From NCBI RefSeq assembly GCF_001870465.1, contig NZ_MDGK01000003.1, positions 124,001 to 188,000 of the forward strand: a DNA stretch of 64,000 nt. Direction: 5' to 3'. Made by a program: the position numbers and the translations under genes. The notes under the pieces are model-generated. The model worked only from the letters and a program-made list of their open reading frames with translations. It had not been told where the DNA came from and made no database searches. Below are positions 27,773 through 36,662 of this stretch, one piece after another. Numbering within the stretch: position 1 is the stretch's first letter; the number at the start of each line of letters is the position of its first letter. This DNA comes from Pseudomonas extremorientalis. Lineage in GTDB: Bacteria; Pseudomonadota; Gammaproteobacteria; Pseudomonadales; Pseudomonadaceae.

Positions 27773-28181
27773 CAGGCATGACCTCTACCCGGCCGGAATC
27801 AGAGAGCCGCGCGGTAAACACCACCGGTTGAGCGACACCCTTGACCACCAGGGTGGCTTCGATAGCGAACGCAAGCGCCAGCGGGTCATGATCCCGTGGC
27901 AACATCATCACTTTTACCTGCTTCAAGCGCGGCTCGTACGCTCGGATAAAGCGCTCGATCAACAGACGTGACTGACTCAGTGATTCATGCAGGCTCTGAT
28001 TCATATCATTGAGGTCGGGCATACCGTAGTCCGGCAATGTCTGAACGCTGCCGGCACGGATACTGAGCATTTTCCCCAGGTGGTTCGCGACAGATGTCAC
28101 GCTACTGGCGGGGGTTGCCGCCGGACGCTCGAGGCGCTCGAACAGGCTTCGATAACCGCGCACTTCCTGGTCCTTGCTCAT
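27762..28181 (-). CDS. tssE: T6SS gp25-like baseplate protein TssE
   Basis: A 139-residue protein related to phage T4 gp25 lysozyme-like wedge proteins. It has SLFERLERP, HLGKMLSIRAGSVQTLPDYG, DMNQSLHE and the family core RLIRAYEPRLKQVKV in the form IERFIRAYEPRL. It nucleates sheath assembly on the baseplate. The start overlaps the tssC stop by four bases (ATGA). Confidence 0.95.
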   Translation of the reverse strand: MSKDQEVRGYRSLFERLERPAATPASSVTSVANHLGKMLSIRAGSVQTLPDYGMPDLNDMNQSLHESLSQSRLLIERFIRAYEPRLKQVKVMMLPRDHDPLALAFAIEATLVVKGVAQPVVFTARLSDSGRVEVMPDDL

Positions 28182-29653
28182 TCTTTGTCGAGCTTGCCGA
28201 CGAGGGATAGCGTGAAATCAGCGCCCATGTACTTGAAATGCGGTCGCACACTCAGGTTGACGCGGTACCAGCCGGGCTCACCCTCGACATCACTGACGAC
28301 GATGCGTGCCGCCCGCAAGGGACGTCGCCCACGGACTTCAGCGCTGGGGTTTTCCTGGTCGGCCACGTACTGGCGAATCCATTTATTGAGTTCGAGCTCC
28401 AGGTCGGTGCGCTCCTTCCATGAACCCAATTGCTCACGCTGAAGGACCTTGAGGTAATGGGCCAGGCGATTGACCACCATCATGTATGGCAACTGGGTGC
28501 CCAGGCGGTAATTCAGCTCGGCTTCCTTGCCCTCGGGGCTGAGCCCGAAGTGTTTCGGCTTTTGCACCGAGCTGGCGGAAAAAAACGCCGCGTTGTCACT
28601 GCCCTTGCGCATCGTCAAGGCGATGAAGCCTTCTTGCGCCAGTTCGTATTCACGACGGTCGGACACCAGTACTTCGGTGGGGATCTTGGTTTCGATTTCC
28701 CCCATGCTCTGGAAGTGATGCAACGGCAAGTCTTCCACCGCTCCACCGCTTTGCGGGCCAATGATGTTCGGGCACCAGCGGAACCGCGCGAAACTGTCAG
28801 TCAGGCGCGTGGCGAAGGCGTAGGACGTGTTGCCCCACAGGTAGTGCTCGTGACTGTTGACCACGTTTTCCTGGTAGGCAAAGGTCTTGACTGGACACTC
28901 AAGCGGATCATAGGGCGTGCGCAGCAGGAATCGCGGCACGGTCAAGCCGATGTAGCGCGCATCTTCGCTTTGGCGAAAGCTCTGCCATTTGGCAAATTGC
29001 GGGCCTTCGAAGTGATCCTTCAGGTCCTTGAGGTCGGGTAAACCGGTGAAACTTTCCAAGCCGAAGAACGCCGGCCCGGCGGCTGCGATAAATGGCGCAT
29101 GGGCCATGCAGGCCACACTGGCGGCGTACTGCATCAGCTTTACATCAGGGGCGCTGGGGGACAGGAAGTAGTTGGCGATAATTGCGCCCACCGGCTGGCC
29201 ACCAAACTGCCCGTATTCCGCACTGTAGATGTGCTTGTACAACCCGGACTGGGTCACTTCCGGCGAGTCTTCGAAATCTTCCAGCAGGTCTTGCCGGGAG
29301 ACGTTCAGCAGTTCGATCTTGATGTTCTCGCGAAAGTTGGTGCGATCGACCAGCAGTTGCAACCCCTTCCAGGACGCTTCCAGCGCCTGGAAGTCGGGAT
29401 GGTGGAGTATCTCGTCCATCTGCAGGCTGAGCTTGGTGTCGATCTCGGCGATCATCCGGTCGACGAGGCGTTTCTTGACGGGCTCGCCACGGTTCTGGGG
29501 CTTGATCAACTCTTCGATGAACGCCGATACACCGCGCTTGGCAATGTCATAGGCGTCGTCGTCGGCGCTCAGCAATGTCTGGGCAACGATGTTATCGAGG
29601 ATGCTGTGCTGATCAGCAGGTTGTGCCGGCAGCGAATGCGGTTGTGTCGTCAT
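28178..29653 (-). CDS. tssC: T6SS sheath large subunit TssC
   Basis: A 491-residue sheath protein (ImpC/VipB family). Recognisable segments are MDEILHHPDFQALEASWKGL, LLVDRTNFRENIKIELLN, EYGQFGGQPVGAIIANYF, SVACMAHAPFIAAAGP and the C-terminal SLVGKL. With TssB it builds the contractile sheath around the Hcp tube. It follows tssB by 28 bases. Confidence 0.97.
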   Translation of the reverse strand: MTTQPHSLPAQPADQHSILDNIVAQTLLSADDDAYDIAKRGVSAFIEELIKPQNRGEPVKKRLVDRMIAEIDTKLSLQMDEILHHPDFQALEASWKGLQLLVDRTNFRENIKIELLNVSRQDLLEDFEDSPEVTQSGLYKHIYSAEYGQFGGQPVGAIIANYFLSPSAPDVKLMQYAASVACMAHAPFIAAAGPAFFGLESFTGLPDLKDLKDHFEGPQFAKWQSFRQSEDARYIGLTVPRFLLRTPYDPLECPVKTFAYQENVVNSHEHYLWGNTSYAFATRLTDSFARFRWCPNIIGPQSGGAVEDLPLHHFQSMGEIETKIPTEVLVSDRREYELAQEGFIALTMRKGSDNAAFFSASSVQKPKHFGLSPEGKEAELNYRLGTQLPYMMVVNRLAHYLKVLQREQLGSWKERTDLELELNKWIRQYVADQENPSAEVRGRRPLRAARIVVSDVEGEPGWYRVNLSVRPHFKYMGADFTLSLVGKLDKE

Positions 29654-29681
29654 GGGGTCAGTGTCCTTTTACTGGAAAATG

Positions 29682-30179
29682 TCAGGCGTCGGGGCTGTCC
29701 AGCCCTAGTTCCGCCAGTACCCGTGCCCGGGACTCGTCGTCGGCCAGGGCTTGCTCGATAGCCTTGCGAAAGCTCGGGGTGTTGCCCAATGGCCCCTTCA
29801 ACGCCACGAGTGCCTCACGTAGGGCCATCAGCTTGTGCAACTCGGGTACCTGCTCCACCAGGTTCGCAGGGTTGAAATCCTTCATGCCGTTGATGCGTAC
29901 CTGAATGGCCAACTCGTCGACGCCCGCCTCCTCCTGCAAACGGTTGGGCACGCTCAACGTCAAGCTCAATGCCTGCTTGGCCAACACGTCATCCAGGGTG
30001 TTCTTGTCGATTGCGATGGGCTTGCGATCTTCGAGCTTGCGCACATCCTCAAGCTGGGTGAAATCGCCCAGCACCAACAGTTTCAATGGCAGCTCGACTT
30101 CTTCCTGCGCCCCGCCGATGGCGGGTTTGAACGTGATGTTGATACGTTCCTTGGGGGCTACCGAACCTTCTTTGGCCAT
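29682..30179 (-). CDS. tssB: T6SS sheath small subunit TssB
   Basis: A 165-residue sheath protein (ImpB/VipA family): MAKEGSVAPKERINITFKP, ELPLKLLVLGDFT, RKPIAIDKNTLDDVLAKQ, FNPANLVEQVPELHKLMALR and LKGPLGNTPSFRKAIEQ, as usual for the family. It pairs with TssC, and its C-terminal helix is the region ClpV recognises in other systems. It is 32 bases from tssA. Confidence 0.97.
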   Translation of the reverse strand: MAKEGSVAPKERINITFKPAIGGAQEEVELPLKLLVLGDFTQLEDVRKLEDRKPIAIDKNTLDDVLAKQALSLTLSVPNRLQEEAGVDELAIQVRINGMKDFNPANLVEQVPELHKLMALREALVALKGPLGNTPSFRKAIEQALADDESRARVLAELGLDSPDA

Positions 30180-30211
30180 GGTGTCTCTCCTTTTTCAAGT
30201 GGCTCGAAAGC

Positions 30212-31681
30212 CTATTCAAGTACCGCTTCCAGATCGAAGAGGCACAGCCTGCGATGGGTGTCTTCCTTGCGTTCGCGCACGGCATGGTTTTGTGGCAGCA
30301 GGTCGCAACAGCGGTGCAGGAGCTGCGTCACTTCCAGGGCCAGCTCCGGCTCCCAGCGCTCCAGGCCCATGCGTTGCAGTTCATGGTCAAGCTGTTCGAG
30401 CTGGATCTTCGCCAGCTCATGCTTGCCCGCCTGTATGCACAGACGCGCTTGGGCGAGCCGCCAATGAAAACGTGCGCGATCACTGCGCGCGGCCTGCATG
30501 CCTTGCTTGAGTTCTCGAATGGCAGACTTGAGTCCGTCCTGACGCAGCCGCGGTGTCAACGCCTGCAACGCGGTCGCCCAGGGCTCGGCGTTCGCATCGA
30601 TCACTGCTGCGGGTAATTCGGACCGGTGCAGGTGACGGACAACCTGCTGGGAGATCCAGTCGCGAGTGGCTGCGTCGGCAAAGGGTGCGCCGTCGTGAAA
30701 GCGAAACTCCGGCAGGTCCGGCAAGCGTTGCAGCAACAGCGCGAAGGTCACTTCCAGCTCGGTCATGGCCAGGTCGGCCTGCAGGACCTCCAGGCATTCC
30801 CAGAGCATGCGCAGACCATCGAACCAGAACATCGCCCCGGCAAGACTGGCCTCAAGTTCAAGCACCAGGTCTGCGTGATGGCCTTGTGCAAAGCGCTCCT
30901 GATAACGTTTGAGCTTGTCGGGAGCGGGCCCGCGCAACGCGGTCACCTGCTCGTTATCGGCATTCGGGTAGCTGGCAAGTGCCAGCCATGCCAGTGTCCG
31001 ACTCAAACGCAACGCACGCAGGTCGGTGGCGCTCTGGCGCAGCCACCAGGCACAGAGTGGGCGGGCCTGCTCCTGCAAGGTACGGAGCACCTTGTGTGCG
31101 TCCTTTTCGCTCTCCACCGCCGCTTCGGACTTGCGCAATTGGCTGGCGGCCTGCTTGACTTGCTCGATAACTCCGCTCAATCCCGCCACCGGGGTATCGT
31201 CCTGCGCTGCCCGCTCCAATCGCTGCGCCAATTGCCTGCGAACAGGCAACAGCAGCGGCGCATCATCCCCGAGGTGCTCGGCCCAAAGCTCATCCAGATG
31301 CACCAGGTGCTCCAGCAAGGCGCGGAACAAAGGCTGCTGGTTCTGGAGCGCCAGGCCCTGCGTGAACAGCGGCTCGAGGCGCAACACCAGCCATCCGAAT
31401 GCGGCACCGCGGGTGCGCGGTTTTTCCGGGTAGAGCACCGACCACTGATGCTCACAGAGGTAGCGCAACAACCCGAGCCCCGCCAGCAGCCCCGGGTAGG
31501 ATTCACGCTGGTGCAATGCCCAGGTCAGCCACACAGCCACCCGCAGATCCTTGGACTGATGGCGCAGCAGGTTCTCGCTGGTTTCCAGCACCTTGTGCCA
31601 GTCGGGCTGGCTGCCGGCATGAATCGAGTGTGCCTTGGCCAGCTCGGACTCCAGCACTTCATATTCACTCGAAAAGCGCAT
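30212..31681 (-). CDS. tssA: T6SS assembly protein TssA (ImpA family)
   Basis: A 489-residue TssA protein with the N-terminal ImpA domain (SEYEVLESELAKAHSIHAG, VAVWLTWALHQRESYPGL, GLGLLRYLCEHQWSVLYPEK, AFGWLV) and a helical C-terminal region ending CDLLPQNHAVRERKEDTHRR. It primes sheath polymerisation at the baseplate. I chose the ATG at 31681 because it gives the family's N-terminus and sits about 64 bases after the predicted sigma-54 start point. The upstream ATG at 31804 precedes the promoter. Confidence 0.94.
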   Translation of the reverse strand: MRFSSEYEVLESELAKAHSIHAGSQPDWHKVLETSENLLRHQSKDLRVAVWLTWALHQRESYPGLLAGLGLLRYLCEHQWSVLYPEKPRTRGAAFGWLVLRLEPLFTQGLALQNQQPLFRALLEHLVHLDELWAEHLGDDAPLLLPVRRQLAQRLERAAQDDTPVAGLSGVIEQVKQAASQLRKSEAAVESEKDAHKVLRTLQEQARPLCAWWLRQSATDLRALRLSRTLAWLALASYPNADNEQVTALRGPAPDKLKRYQERFAQGHHADLVLELEASLAGAMFWFDGLRMLWECLEVLQADLAMTELEVTFALLLQRLPDLPEFRFHDGAPFADAATRDWISQQVVRHLHRSELPAAVIDANAEPWATALQALTPRLRQDGLKSAIRELKQGMQAARSDRARFHWRLAQARLCIQAGKHELAKIQLEQLDHELQRMGLERWEPELALEVTQLLHRCCDLLPQNHAVRERKEDTHRRLCLFDLEAVLE

Positions 31682-31756
31682 ATCGCTGCCCGCAAAACTT
31701 GTTTGCGTACAGGGTGATCGCGCAACTTCCAGATAATAATCATACCGATCATCCGA

Positions 31757-31771
31757 ACAAACCATTTGCCA
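31757..31771 (-). promoter_or_regulatory. Predicted sigma-54 (-24/-12) promoter for the T6SS operon
   Basis: Read on the minus strand, TGGCAAATGGTTTGT matches the -24/-12 consensus TGGCAC-N5-TTGC with the GG and the G of the -12 box at the required ten-base spacing. Transcription would start near 31745, 64 bases before tssA. It mirrors the promoter at 32157 on the other strand. Confidence 0.7.
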
Positions 31772-31947
31772 CCACACACAACTAAAAACCCACAAAAAAA
31801 CCAACTAACCACGCAAGTACTGCGTGACAGCCAGCGATCTTTAGTTCGCAATTTCCTGCGAAGCCCTCGAACCTTAGTCATGCCCAAAACATTCAGCAAG
31901 CGATGGAACTGCACTTAGTCCTTTTCCTACAAACCCAGTTACCACAG

Positions 31948-32099
31948 GGTGCGCGCAGGATTTTGCGCACCTAACACTGCATAGCCAATCAGCTAATCGA
32001 CAAACTTCAGCATTTATCAACAGTTCAATATGAGCAACTAAATGCGCACCCATGCGCAATCGAATACGCGCAATTAAGCCCAGTAGCAGCCTATTGCGC
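31948..32099. promoter_or_regulatory. Cluster of GCGCA repeats, likely activator sites between tssA and hcp
   Basis: The gap 31682-32242 holds no gene. In its middle are GGTGCGC (31948-31954) and GCGCACC (31965-31971) as a perfect inverted repeat with a ten-base spacer, TGCGCA at 32043 and again at 32053 (one helical turn apart), GCGCAAT at 32054 and 32068, and ATTGCGC at 32093-32099. They lie between the two divergent sigma-54 promoters, where enhancer-binding proteins normally bind. I infer that they are sites for the activator encoded at 21037. Confidence 0.5.
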
Positions 32100-32156
32100 T
32101 GGATATTCGACCTTATACAACAGCATCACCCTGATTTCATTGGCGCCTGCACTTTC

Positions 32157-32171
32157 AGGCACGTTTCTTGT
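32157..32171 (+). promoter_or_regulatory. Predicted sigma-54 (-24/-12) promoter for hcp
   Basis: AGGCACGTTTCTTGT matches TGGCACG-N4-TTGC at all the key -24 bases and at the TTG of the -12 box, with correct spacing. The predicted start point, near 32182, leaves a leader of about 60 bases before the hcp ATG at 32243. Confidence 0.65.
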
Positions 32172-32242
32172 TATAGGCATTTGCCCAGCCGAAAAAACTT
32201 ATCGGTTGGAACGACCTCATCAATCAGACAAGGAACCCCGTC

Positions 32243-32758
32243 ATGCCAACACCCGCGTATCTCTCCATTACCGGTGTAAAACAAGGTTTGATCACGGCAG
32301 GCACGTTTACCCAGGACTCGGTAGGTAACATTTACCAGGAAGGCCATGAAGACCAGATTCTGGTCCAGGCTTTTTCTCATCAGGTGATCATTCCCCGCGA
32401 CCCACAGTCAGGCCAGCCAACAGGTCAGCGCGTCCATAAACCCCTGATGATCAGCAAAGTGTTCGATAAGTCCTCGCCCTTGCTCTTCAGTGCATTGACC
32501 AGCGGCGAAGAGGTCAAGTGCCGGCTGGAGTGGCTGCGCACTTCGTCGGCCGGCACCCAGGAGCATTACTTCACCATCGAACTGGAGGGGGCGACCATCG
32601 TGGATATCCAGTCACGCATGCCCAACTGCCAGGACCCCGACAACGCCCATTTCACTCACCTGGAAGATGTGTATTTCACCTATCGCAAGATCGTGTGGAC
32701 CCACGAAGTGTCCGGTACTTCGGGGTCGGATGACTGGCGCAGCCCGGTTGCAGGTTAA
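32243..32758 (+). CDS. hcp: T6SS tube protein Hcp (TssD)
   Basis: A 171-residue Hcp: MPTPAYLSITGVKQGLITAG, NIYQEGHEDQILVQAFSHQV, GQRVHKPLMISKVFDKSSPLL, HYFTIELEGATIVDI, and HLEDVYFTYRKIVWTHEVSG, the standard C-terminal strand set. Six-membered Hcp rings stack into the inner tube and can carry small effectors. It is divergent from tssA and has its own sigma-54-type promoter. No vgrG, PAAR, adaptor or effector gene follows it. A strong terminator comes right after. Confidence 0.96.
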   Translation: MPTPAYLSITGVKQGLITAGTFTQDSVGNIYQEGHEDQILVQAFSHQVIIPRDPQSGQPTGQRVHKPLMISKVFDKSSPLLFSALTSGEEVKCRLEWLRTSSAGTQEHYFTIELEGATIVDIQSRMPNCQDPDNAHFTHLEDVYFTYRKIVWTHEVSGTSGSDDWRSPVAG

Positions 32759-32769
32759 ACCGGCTTGAC

Positions 32770-32803
32770 ACAGGCACGGCGCCAGGGAAGGCGCCATGCC
32801 TGT
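32770..32803. terminator. Strong bidirectional terminator between hcp and the aldo/keto reductase
   Basis: ACAGGCACGGCGCC-agggaa-GGCGCCATGCCTGT is a 14-bp stem with one mismatch. It lies in the 52 bases between two convergent genes, so it probably serves both. Confidence 0.75.
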
Positions 32804-32810
32804 ACGGCAA

Positions 32811-33632
32811 CTACACCATCGCCAAAGGATGCTTGCGTTTCGGTGCGCCGAATACCCGATCGATCGCGTCCAGGTCGTGCTCATCCAACACCAGCTTGGC
32901 TGCGGCTGCGTTGAGTCGCACGTGCTCGGGTATAACGGCCTTGGGGATGGCGATCACACCGTCCTGGCGCAACACCCAGGCCAGGGAAACCTGGGCGGGT
33001 GTGACCTCGTGGCGGCGGGCGATCTGCTTGAGGGTGGGGCTGGACAACAGTTCGCCGCCCTGGGCGATCGGGCAGTACGCCATCAAGGGCAAGTGGTGCT
33101 GTTGCCACCAGGGCAGCAGGTCGAATTCGATGCCGCGTTCTTCAATGTTGTACAACACCTGGTTGGTGGCGCAGGCCGGGGAGGCAAGTTCCTGCAAGTC
33201 GGCCACGTCGAAGTTGGAAACGCCCCAGCGTCCGATCTTGCCGGCTTCGCGCAGGCGTTCGAAGGCTTCGACCGTTTCTTCCAGCGGGTACTGGCCGCGC
33301 CAGTGCAGCAGATACAGATCAATGTAGTCGGTGCCCAGGCGCTGTAGGCTGGCCTCACAGGCACGGGGCACGCCCTTGTGGCTGGCGTTGTGCGGGTAGA
33401 CCTTGCTCACCAGGAACACCTGGTCGCGGCGGCCACGAATGGCCTCGCCGACGACCGTTTCAGCACCGCCCTCCCCGTACATTTCAGCGGTATCGATGAG
33501 GGTCATGCCCTCGTCGATGCCCAGTTGCAACGCCGCCACTTCCGCGCGGTGCTGGTCGGGATTTTCGCCCATGCGCCAGGTGCCCTGGCCGATGACAGGG
33601 ACGGGAACGCCCGCCAGATCAATGGTACGCAT
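32811..33632 (-). CDS. Aldo/keto reductase
   Basis: A 273-residue NAD(P)H-dependent oxidoreductase of the aldo/keto reductase superfamily. The catalytic tetrad is visible: Asp and Tyr in LIDTAEMYGEGGAE, Lys in FLVSKVYPHN, His in DLYLLHWRG. Cofactor-end segments are GVSNFDVADL and AIPKAVIPEHVRLN. The ATG at 33632 has an excellent AGGAGG seven bases away and gives the normal short N-terminus (MRTIDLAGVPVPVIGQGTWR). It is convergent with hcp and divergent from the DUF1543 gene. The substrate cannot be told from sequence. Confidence 0.92.
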   Translation of the reverse strand: MRTIDLAGVPVPVIGQGTWRMGENPDQHRAEVAALQLGIDEGMTLIDTAEMYGEGGAETVVGEAIRGRRDQVFLVSKVYPHNASHKGVPRACEASLQRLGTDYIDLYLLHWRGQYPLEETVEAFERLREAGKIGRWGVSNFDVADLQELASPACATNQVLYNIEERGIEFDLLPWWQQHHLPLMAYCPIAQGGELLSSPTLKQIARRHEVTPAQVSLAWVLRQDGVIAIPKAVIPEHVRLNAAAAKLVLDEHDLDAIDRVFGAPKRKHPLAMV

Positions 33633-33738
33633 GACAACCTCCTGATGAGTTCGCGGATTAACAGTGTGGCATTGGTCGGACAAAAGGGTTCAATCGAAGT
33701 ATGGTTAGCCTCTGCCAAGTCGCCAGGAAGTCTCTGCA

Positions 33739-34233
33739 ATGCTGTTTGTCGTCATGCTCGGGGGTAAGCACCCGCGGGCGAAAATTGAAGTTCACGATGT
33801 GGTGTTTGCCGTGGCGGACACGCTGGAAGCAGCCTACCCGCAACTGCGTGCCGACTGGTTCGGCAGCCCCAAGGGCATGCATATCGACTCGTGGATGGCG
33901 GTGGATGGCGTCGACGGCTGGAAAGTCGAACTCAGCCCCCTGGCCCCTGCCGCCGGCGCACATCACCTGTACTTCATCAACCTGGGCGGTTACGAAGCCA
34001 ACAGCTTTGGCGAGGCCCACCACTACCTCCTGGTGGCCGCCCGCAATAAGCAGGAGGCCACGAACAAGGGCAAGCAACAGATGCTGCGTCACTGGTCCCA
34101 GGCCCACACCGATGGGGTACTGGACATCGACGACTGCCTGCCCATCGACCTGGTGGACGGTCGTTATATCCACCTGGTGCAGGGACCGCACCGACCGGTC
34201 ATCCAGCAGAACGACTACATCGTCCTGACCTGA
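33739..34233 (+). CDS. DUF1543-family protein
   Basis: A 164-residue cytosolic protein with the DUF1543 features: MLFVVMLGGKHPRAKIEVHD, VVFAVADTLEAAYPQLRADWF, HIDSWMAVDGVDGW, and a second, similar half with LYFINLGGYEANSFGEAHHY. The two halves look like an internal duplication, each centred on a GG-x-x-[PA]-x-[AS] turn. I used the ATG at 33739 (GGAAG upstream). A longer overlapping frame starting 33701 is in a different register. The function of the family is not known. Confidence 0.82.
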   Translation: MLFVVMLGGKHPRAKIEVHDVVFAVADTLEAAYPQLRADWFGSPKGMHIDSWMAVDGVDGWKVELSPLAPAAGAHHLYFINLGGYEANSFGEAHHYLLVAARNKQEATNKGKQQMLRHWSQAHTDGVLDIDDCLPIDLVDGRYIHLVQGPHRPVIQQNDYIVLT

Positions 34234-34303
34234 ACCCTACCTGACAGTGCATGCGCAACTCATCGAATGGCTCCCCGTGGCGGCGCCATGGCCTGTACCT
34301 GAG

Positions 34304-34323
34304 CCACTCGGTTAATCGAGTGG
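34304..34323 (+). terminator. Hairpin after the DUF1543 gene
   Basis: CCACTCG-gttaat-CGAGTGG is a perfect 7-bp stem 70 bases after the stop. There is no T-run directly after it, so termination is likely but not certain. Confidence 0.4.
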
Positions 34324-34390
34324 AACTTTGCCAGGAAATAACCGCCTGAATCCGGTAGGCTCACCTTTTTTATTCAAGGAGTTACTTCCC

Positions 34391-34672
34391 ATGGCCAAAG
34401 CCACCGCCCGTCACATCCTCGTTTCCACTGAAGACAAGTGCAACGAACTCAAGGCCCAAATCGAAGGCGGCGCCGATTTCGCAGAAGTCGCCAAAGCCAA
34501 CTCCAGCTGCCCATCCAGCCGCCAAGGTGGTGACCTGGGTTCGTTCGGTCCAGGCCAGATGGTCAAGGAATTCGACACCGTCGTGTTCAGCGCCCCGGTC
34601 AACACCGTGCAAGGCCCGGTAAAGACCCAGTTCGGCTATCACCTGCTCGAAGTCACCAGCCGCCAGGACTGA
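34391..34672 (+). CDS. ppiC: Parvulin-type peptidyl-prolyl isomerase (PpiC)
   Basis: A 93-residue stand-alone cytoplasmic parvulin, starting MAKATARHILVSTEDKCNEL and carrying the family core FAEVAKANSSCPSSRQGGDL, GSFGPGQMVKEFD, and the closing KTQFGYHLLEVTSR with its catalytic-site histidine. It speeds cis-trans isomerisation of proline bonds. AAGGAG lies nine bases before the ATG at 34391. A second, related parvulin is at 48984. Confidence 0.95.
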   Translation: MAKATARHILVSTEDKCNELKAQIEGGADFAEVAKANSSCPSSRQGGDLGSFGPGQMVKEFDTVVFSAPVNTVQGPVKTQFGYHLLEVTSRQD

Positions 34673-34696
34673 TCCCGTCTGTGCTGATGCAATAAA

Positions 34697-34724
34697 CAAC
34701 GGCCCGCCTTTTGGTGGGCCGTTG
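34697..34724 (+). terminator. Terminator hairpin after ppiC
   Basis: CAACGGCCCGCC-tttt-GGTGGGCCGTTG is a long stem (one G-T pair) 25 bases after the ppiC stop. It is the usual Pseudomonas pattern of a GC-rich stem, though no clear T-run follows. Confidence 0.65.
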
Positions 34725-34802
34725 TGCATGTGATGACTGGCGACGCTCATGCCGTTAGCGTACAAATCCCTTTCCTTCTTCATACGGCGTTCAAGGCTGA
34801 CA

Positions 34803-36662
34803 ATGCGATTGGCTTTTTCTTACTTCTTGAGCTCGTCCCTGGCACTGCTGCTGACCAGCACTGCCGTGATCGCGGCGCCTCAACCGTACCTGACGGTGTA
34901 TGGCGAACCGGCCAAGTACCCTGCCGGCTTTACCCATTTCGACTACGCCAACCCTGACGCCCCCAAGGGTGGCAGCCTGCGCCGCTCGGCCATCGAGATC
35001 GGACGCTTCGACCATGTATTGCCATATATCGACAAAGGCATCGGCGTGTCCCAGGTCGACGGCTGGCTCTACGCGCCCCTGGCCCAGCGTTCCCTGGACG
35101 AGCCCTACACGGTCTACGGCCTTGTCGCCGAAAAAATGGAGCGCGCCGACGACGGCCTGTCGCTACGCTTTTTCCTCAACCCCAAGGCGCGCTTTGCCGA
35201 TGGCAAGCCGATCACCGCCGAAGACGTGCGCTACAGCTTCGACCTGCTGATGACCCAGGGCAGCCTGCGCTTTCGCACCCTGTTCGCCGACGTCAAGCAC
35301 GTCGAAGTCGAAGGCGAGCGCCAGGTACGTTTCGATTTCTCCAGCAATGAAAACCGTACCCTGCCCCTGGACATCGCTACCCTGCCCGTCTTCCCCGAGC
35401 ACTGGTGGAAGACCCGCGACTTTGCCAACGGCGGTGGCTATGAAGCCCCCCTGGGCAGCGGTCCGTACAAAGTCAGCAAGATCGACTCCGGCAGTACCAT
35501 CACCTTTACCCGTGATCCGAACTGGTGGGGCAAGGACTTGCCTGTCAGCCGTGGCCTGTACAACTTCGATCACCTGAGCCTGGAGTATTTCGGCGACACC
35601 GAAGTGGCCCGCCAAGTATTGCGCGGCGGCGCCTACGATTTCAACCGTGAGTTTTCCGCCACCGGGTATTCCATCGGCTACAACGGCCCGGCCCTGGATG
35701 ACGGGCGCCTGCAACGTGCGCACCTGGCCAAGGAAATGCCGCAACCAGCCCAGGGTTATGTGTTCAACGTGCAAAAACCGATATTCAAGGACCGCCGCGT
35801 GCGCCAGGCCCTGGCAATGCTGTGGGATTTTGAATGGGCCAACCGGCAGATGATGCGCAATATGTACATCCGCCAGCAGAGTTACTTCTCCAACAGCCCG
35901 CTGGCCGCCAGCCAGCCGCCAACAAAAGAAGAGCTAGCGATTCTTGAACCCTTGCGTGGCCAGGTCCCCGACGAAGTGTTCAGCCAAGTGTTCAAGGCAC
36001 CGGTCACCGATGGTAGCGGCATGATCCGCGACAAGCAGTTGCAAGCCCTGGGCCTGTTGGAAGAAGCAGGCTGGAAGCCAGAGGGTGACAAATTGGTAAA
36101 CGCCGAAGGCGAACCGCTGGAATTCACGTTCCTTAACACTCAGAACGGCCTCGAACGTCTGTTGTTACCGTACAAACGTAACCTCGCGCAGATCGGTATT
36201 ACCCTCAATATCCGCCGTATCGACTCCTCGCAATATGTGAATCGGATCATGGCCAGGGATTACGACATGATCGTCATTGGTTTCCCCGTCACCACGTCAC
36301 CGGGCATGGAGCTGTACAACTATTTCGGCTCGGCCGCCGCCTACGATCCAGGCGCCAACAACTACGCCGTACTCAAGGACCCCGCCGTCGACAGCCTGAT
36401 CAAGGGCCTGGTCAAGGCCGACACCCAGGCGCAGATGCTCACCTACGCCCACGCGCTGGACCGGGTGCTGCAATGGAATTACCTGTGGATCCCCAATTAC
36501 TACCCGCCCGGCACGTCCGCTGCATGGTGGAACCGTTTCGGCCGCCCGGCCATCGAGGCAAAGAACGACGAAGCCCTGGAAACCTGGTGGGAAATCAGCC
36601 CCACGCCGCTGACGAATGAGCAAATGAATGCCGAGCTGAAAAAACGCGGAGGTGCGCACTGA
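34803..36662 (+). CDS. yejA: Periplasmic oligopeptide-binding protein YejA-like
   Basis: A 619-residue solute-binding protein of the peptide/nickel (cluster C) class. The start at 34803 yields a signal peptide ([18 protein letters not shown], cleavage near VIAA). Mature features are [58 protein letters not shown] and [13 protein letters not shown]. It overlaps yejB by one base. In E. coli YejABEF takes up peptides, including microcin C-type compounds. Confidence 0.92.
   Translation: MRLAFSYFLSSSLALLLTSTAVIAAPQPYLTVYGEPAKYPAGFTHFDYANPDAPKGGSLRRSAIEIGRFDHVLPYIDKGIGVSQVDGWLYAPLAQRSLDEPYTVYGLVAEKMERADDGLSLRFFLNPKARFADGKPITAEDVRYSFDLLMTQGSLRFRTLFADVKHVEVEGERQVRFDFSSNENRTLPLDIATLPVFPEHWWKTRDFANGGGYEAPLGSGPYKVSKIDSGSTITFTRDPNWWGKDLPVSRGLYNFDHLSLEYFGDTEVARQVLRGGAYDFNREFSATGYSIGYNGPALDDGRLQRAHLAKEMPQPAQGYVFNVQKPIFKDRRVRQALAMLWDFEWANRQMMRNMYIRQQSYFSNSPLAASQPPTKEELAILEPLRGQVPDEVFSQVFKAPVTDGSGMIRDKQLQALGLLEEAGWKPEGDKLVNAEGEPLEFTFLNTQNGLERLLLPYKRNLAQIGITLNIRRIDSSQYVNRIMARDYDMIVIGFPVTTSPGMELYNYFGSAAAYDPGANNYAVLKDPAVDSLIKGLVKADTQAQMLTYAHALDRVLQWNYLWIPNYYPPGTSAAWWNRFGRPAIEAKNDEALETWWEISPTPLTNEQMNAELKKRGGAH

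Noticed and set aside
31682..32242. A possible small gene or RNA in the hcp/tssA gap
   Set aside because: No frame with a ribosome site and sensible codon use was seen. The structure is better explained by promoters and repeat sites.
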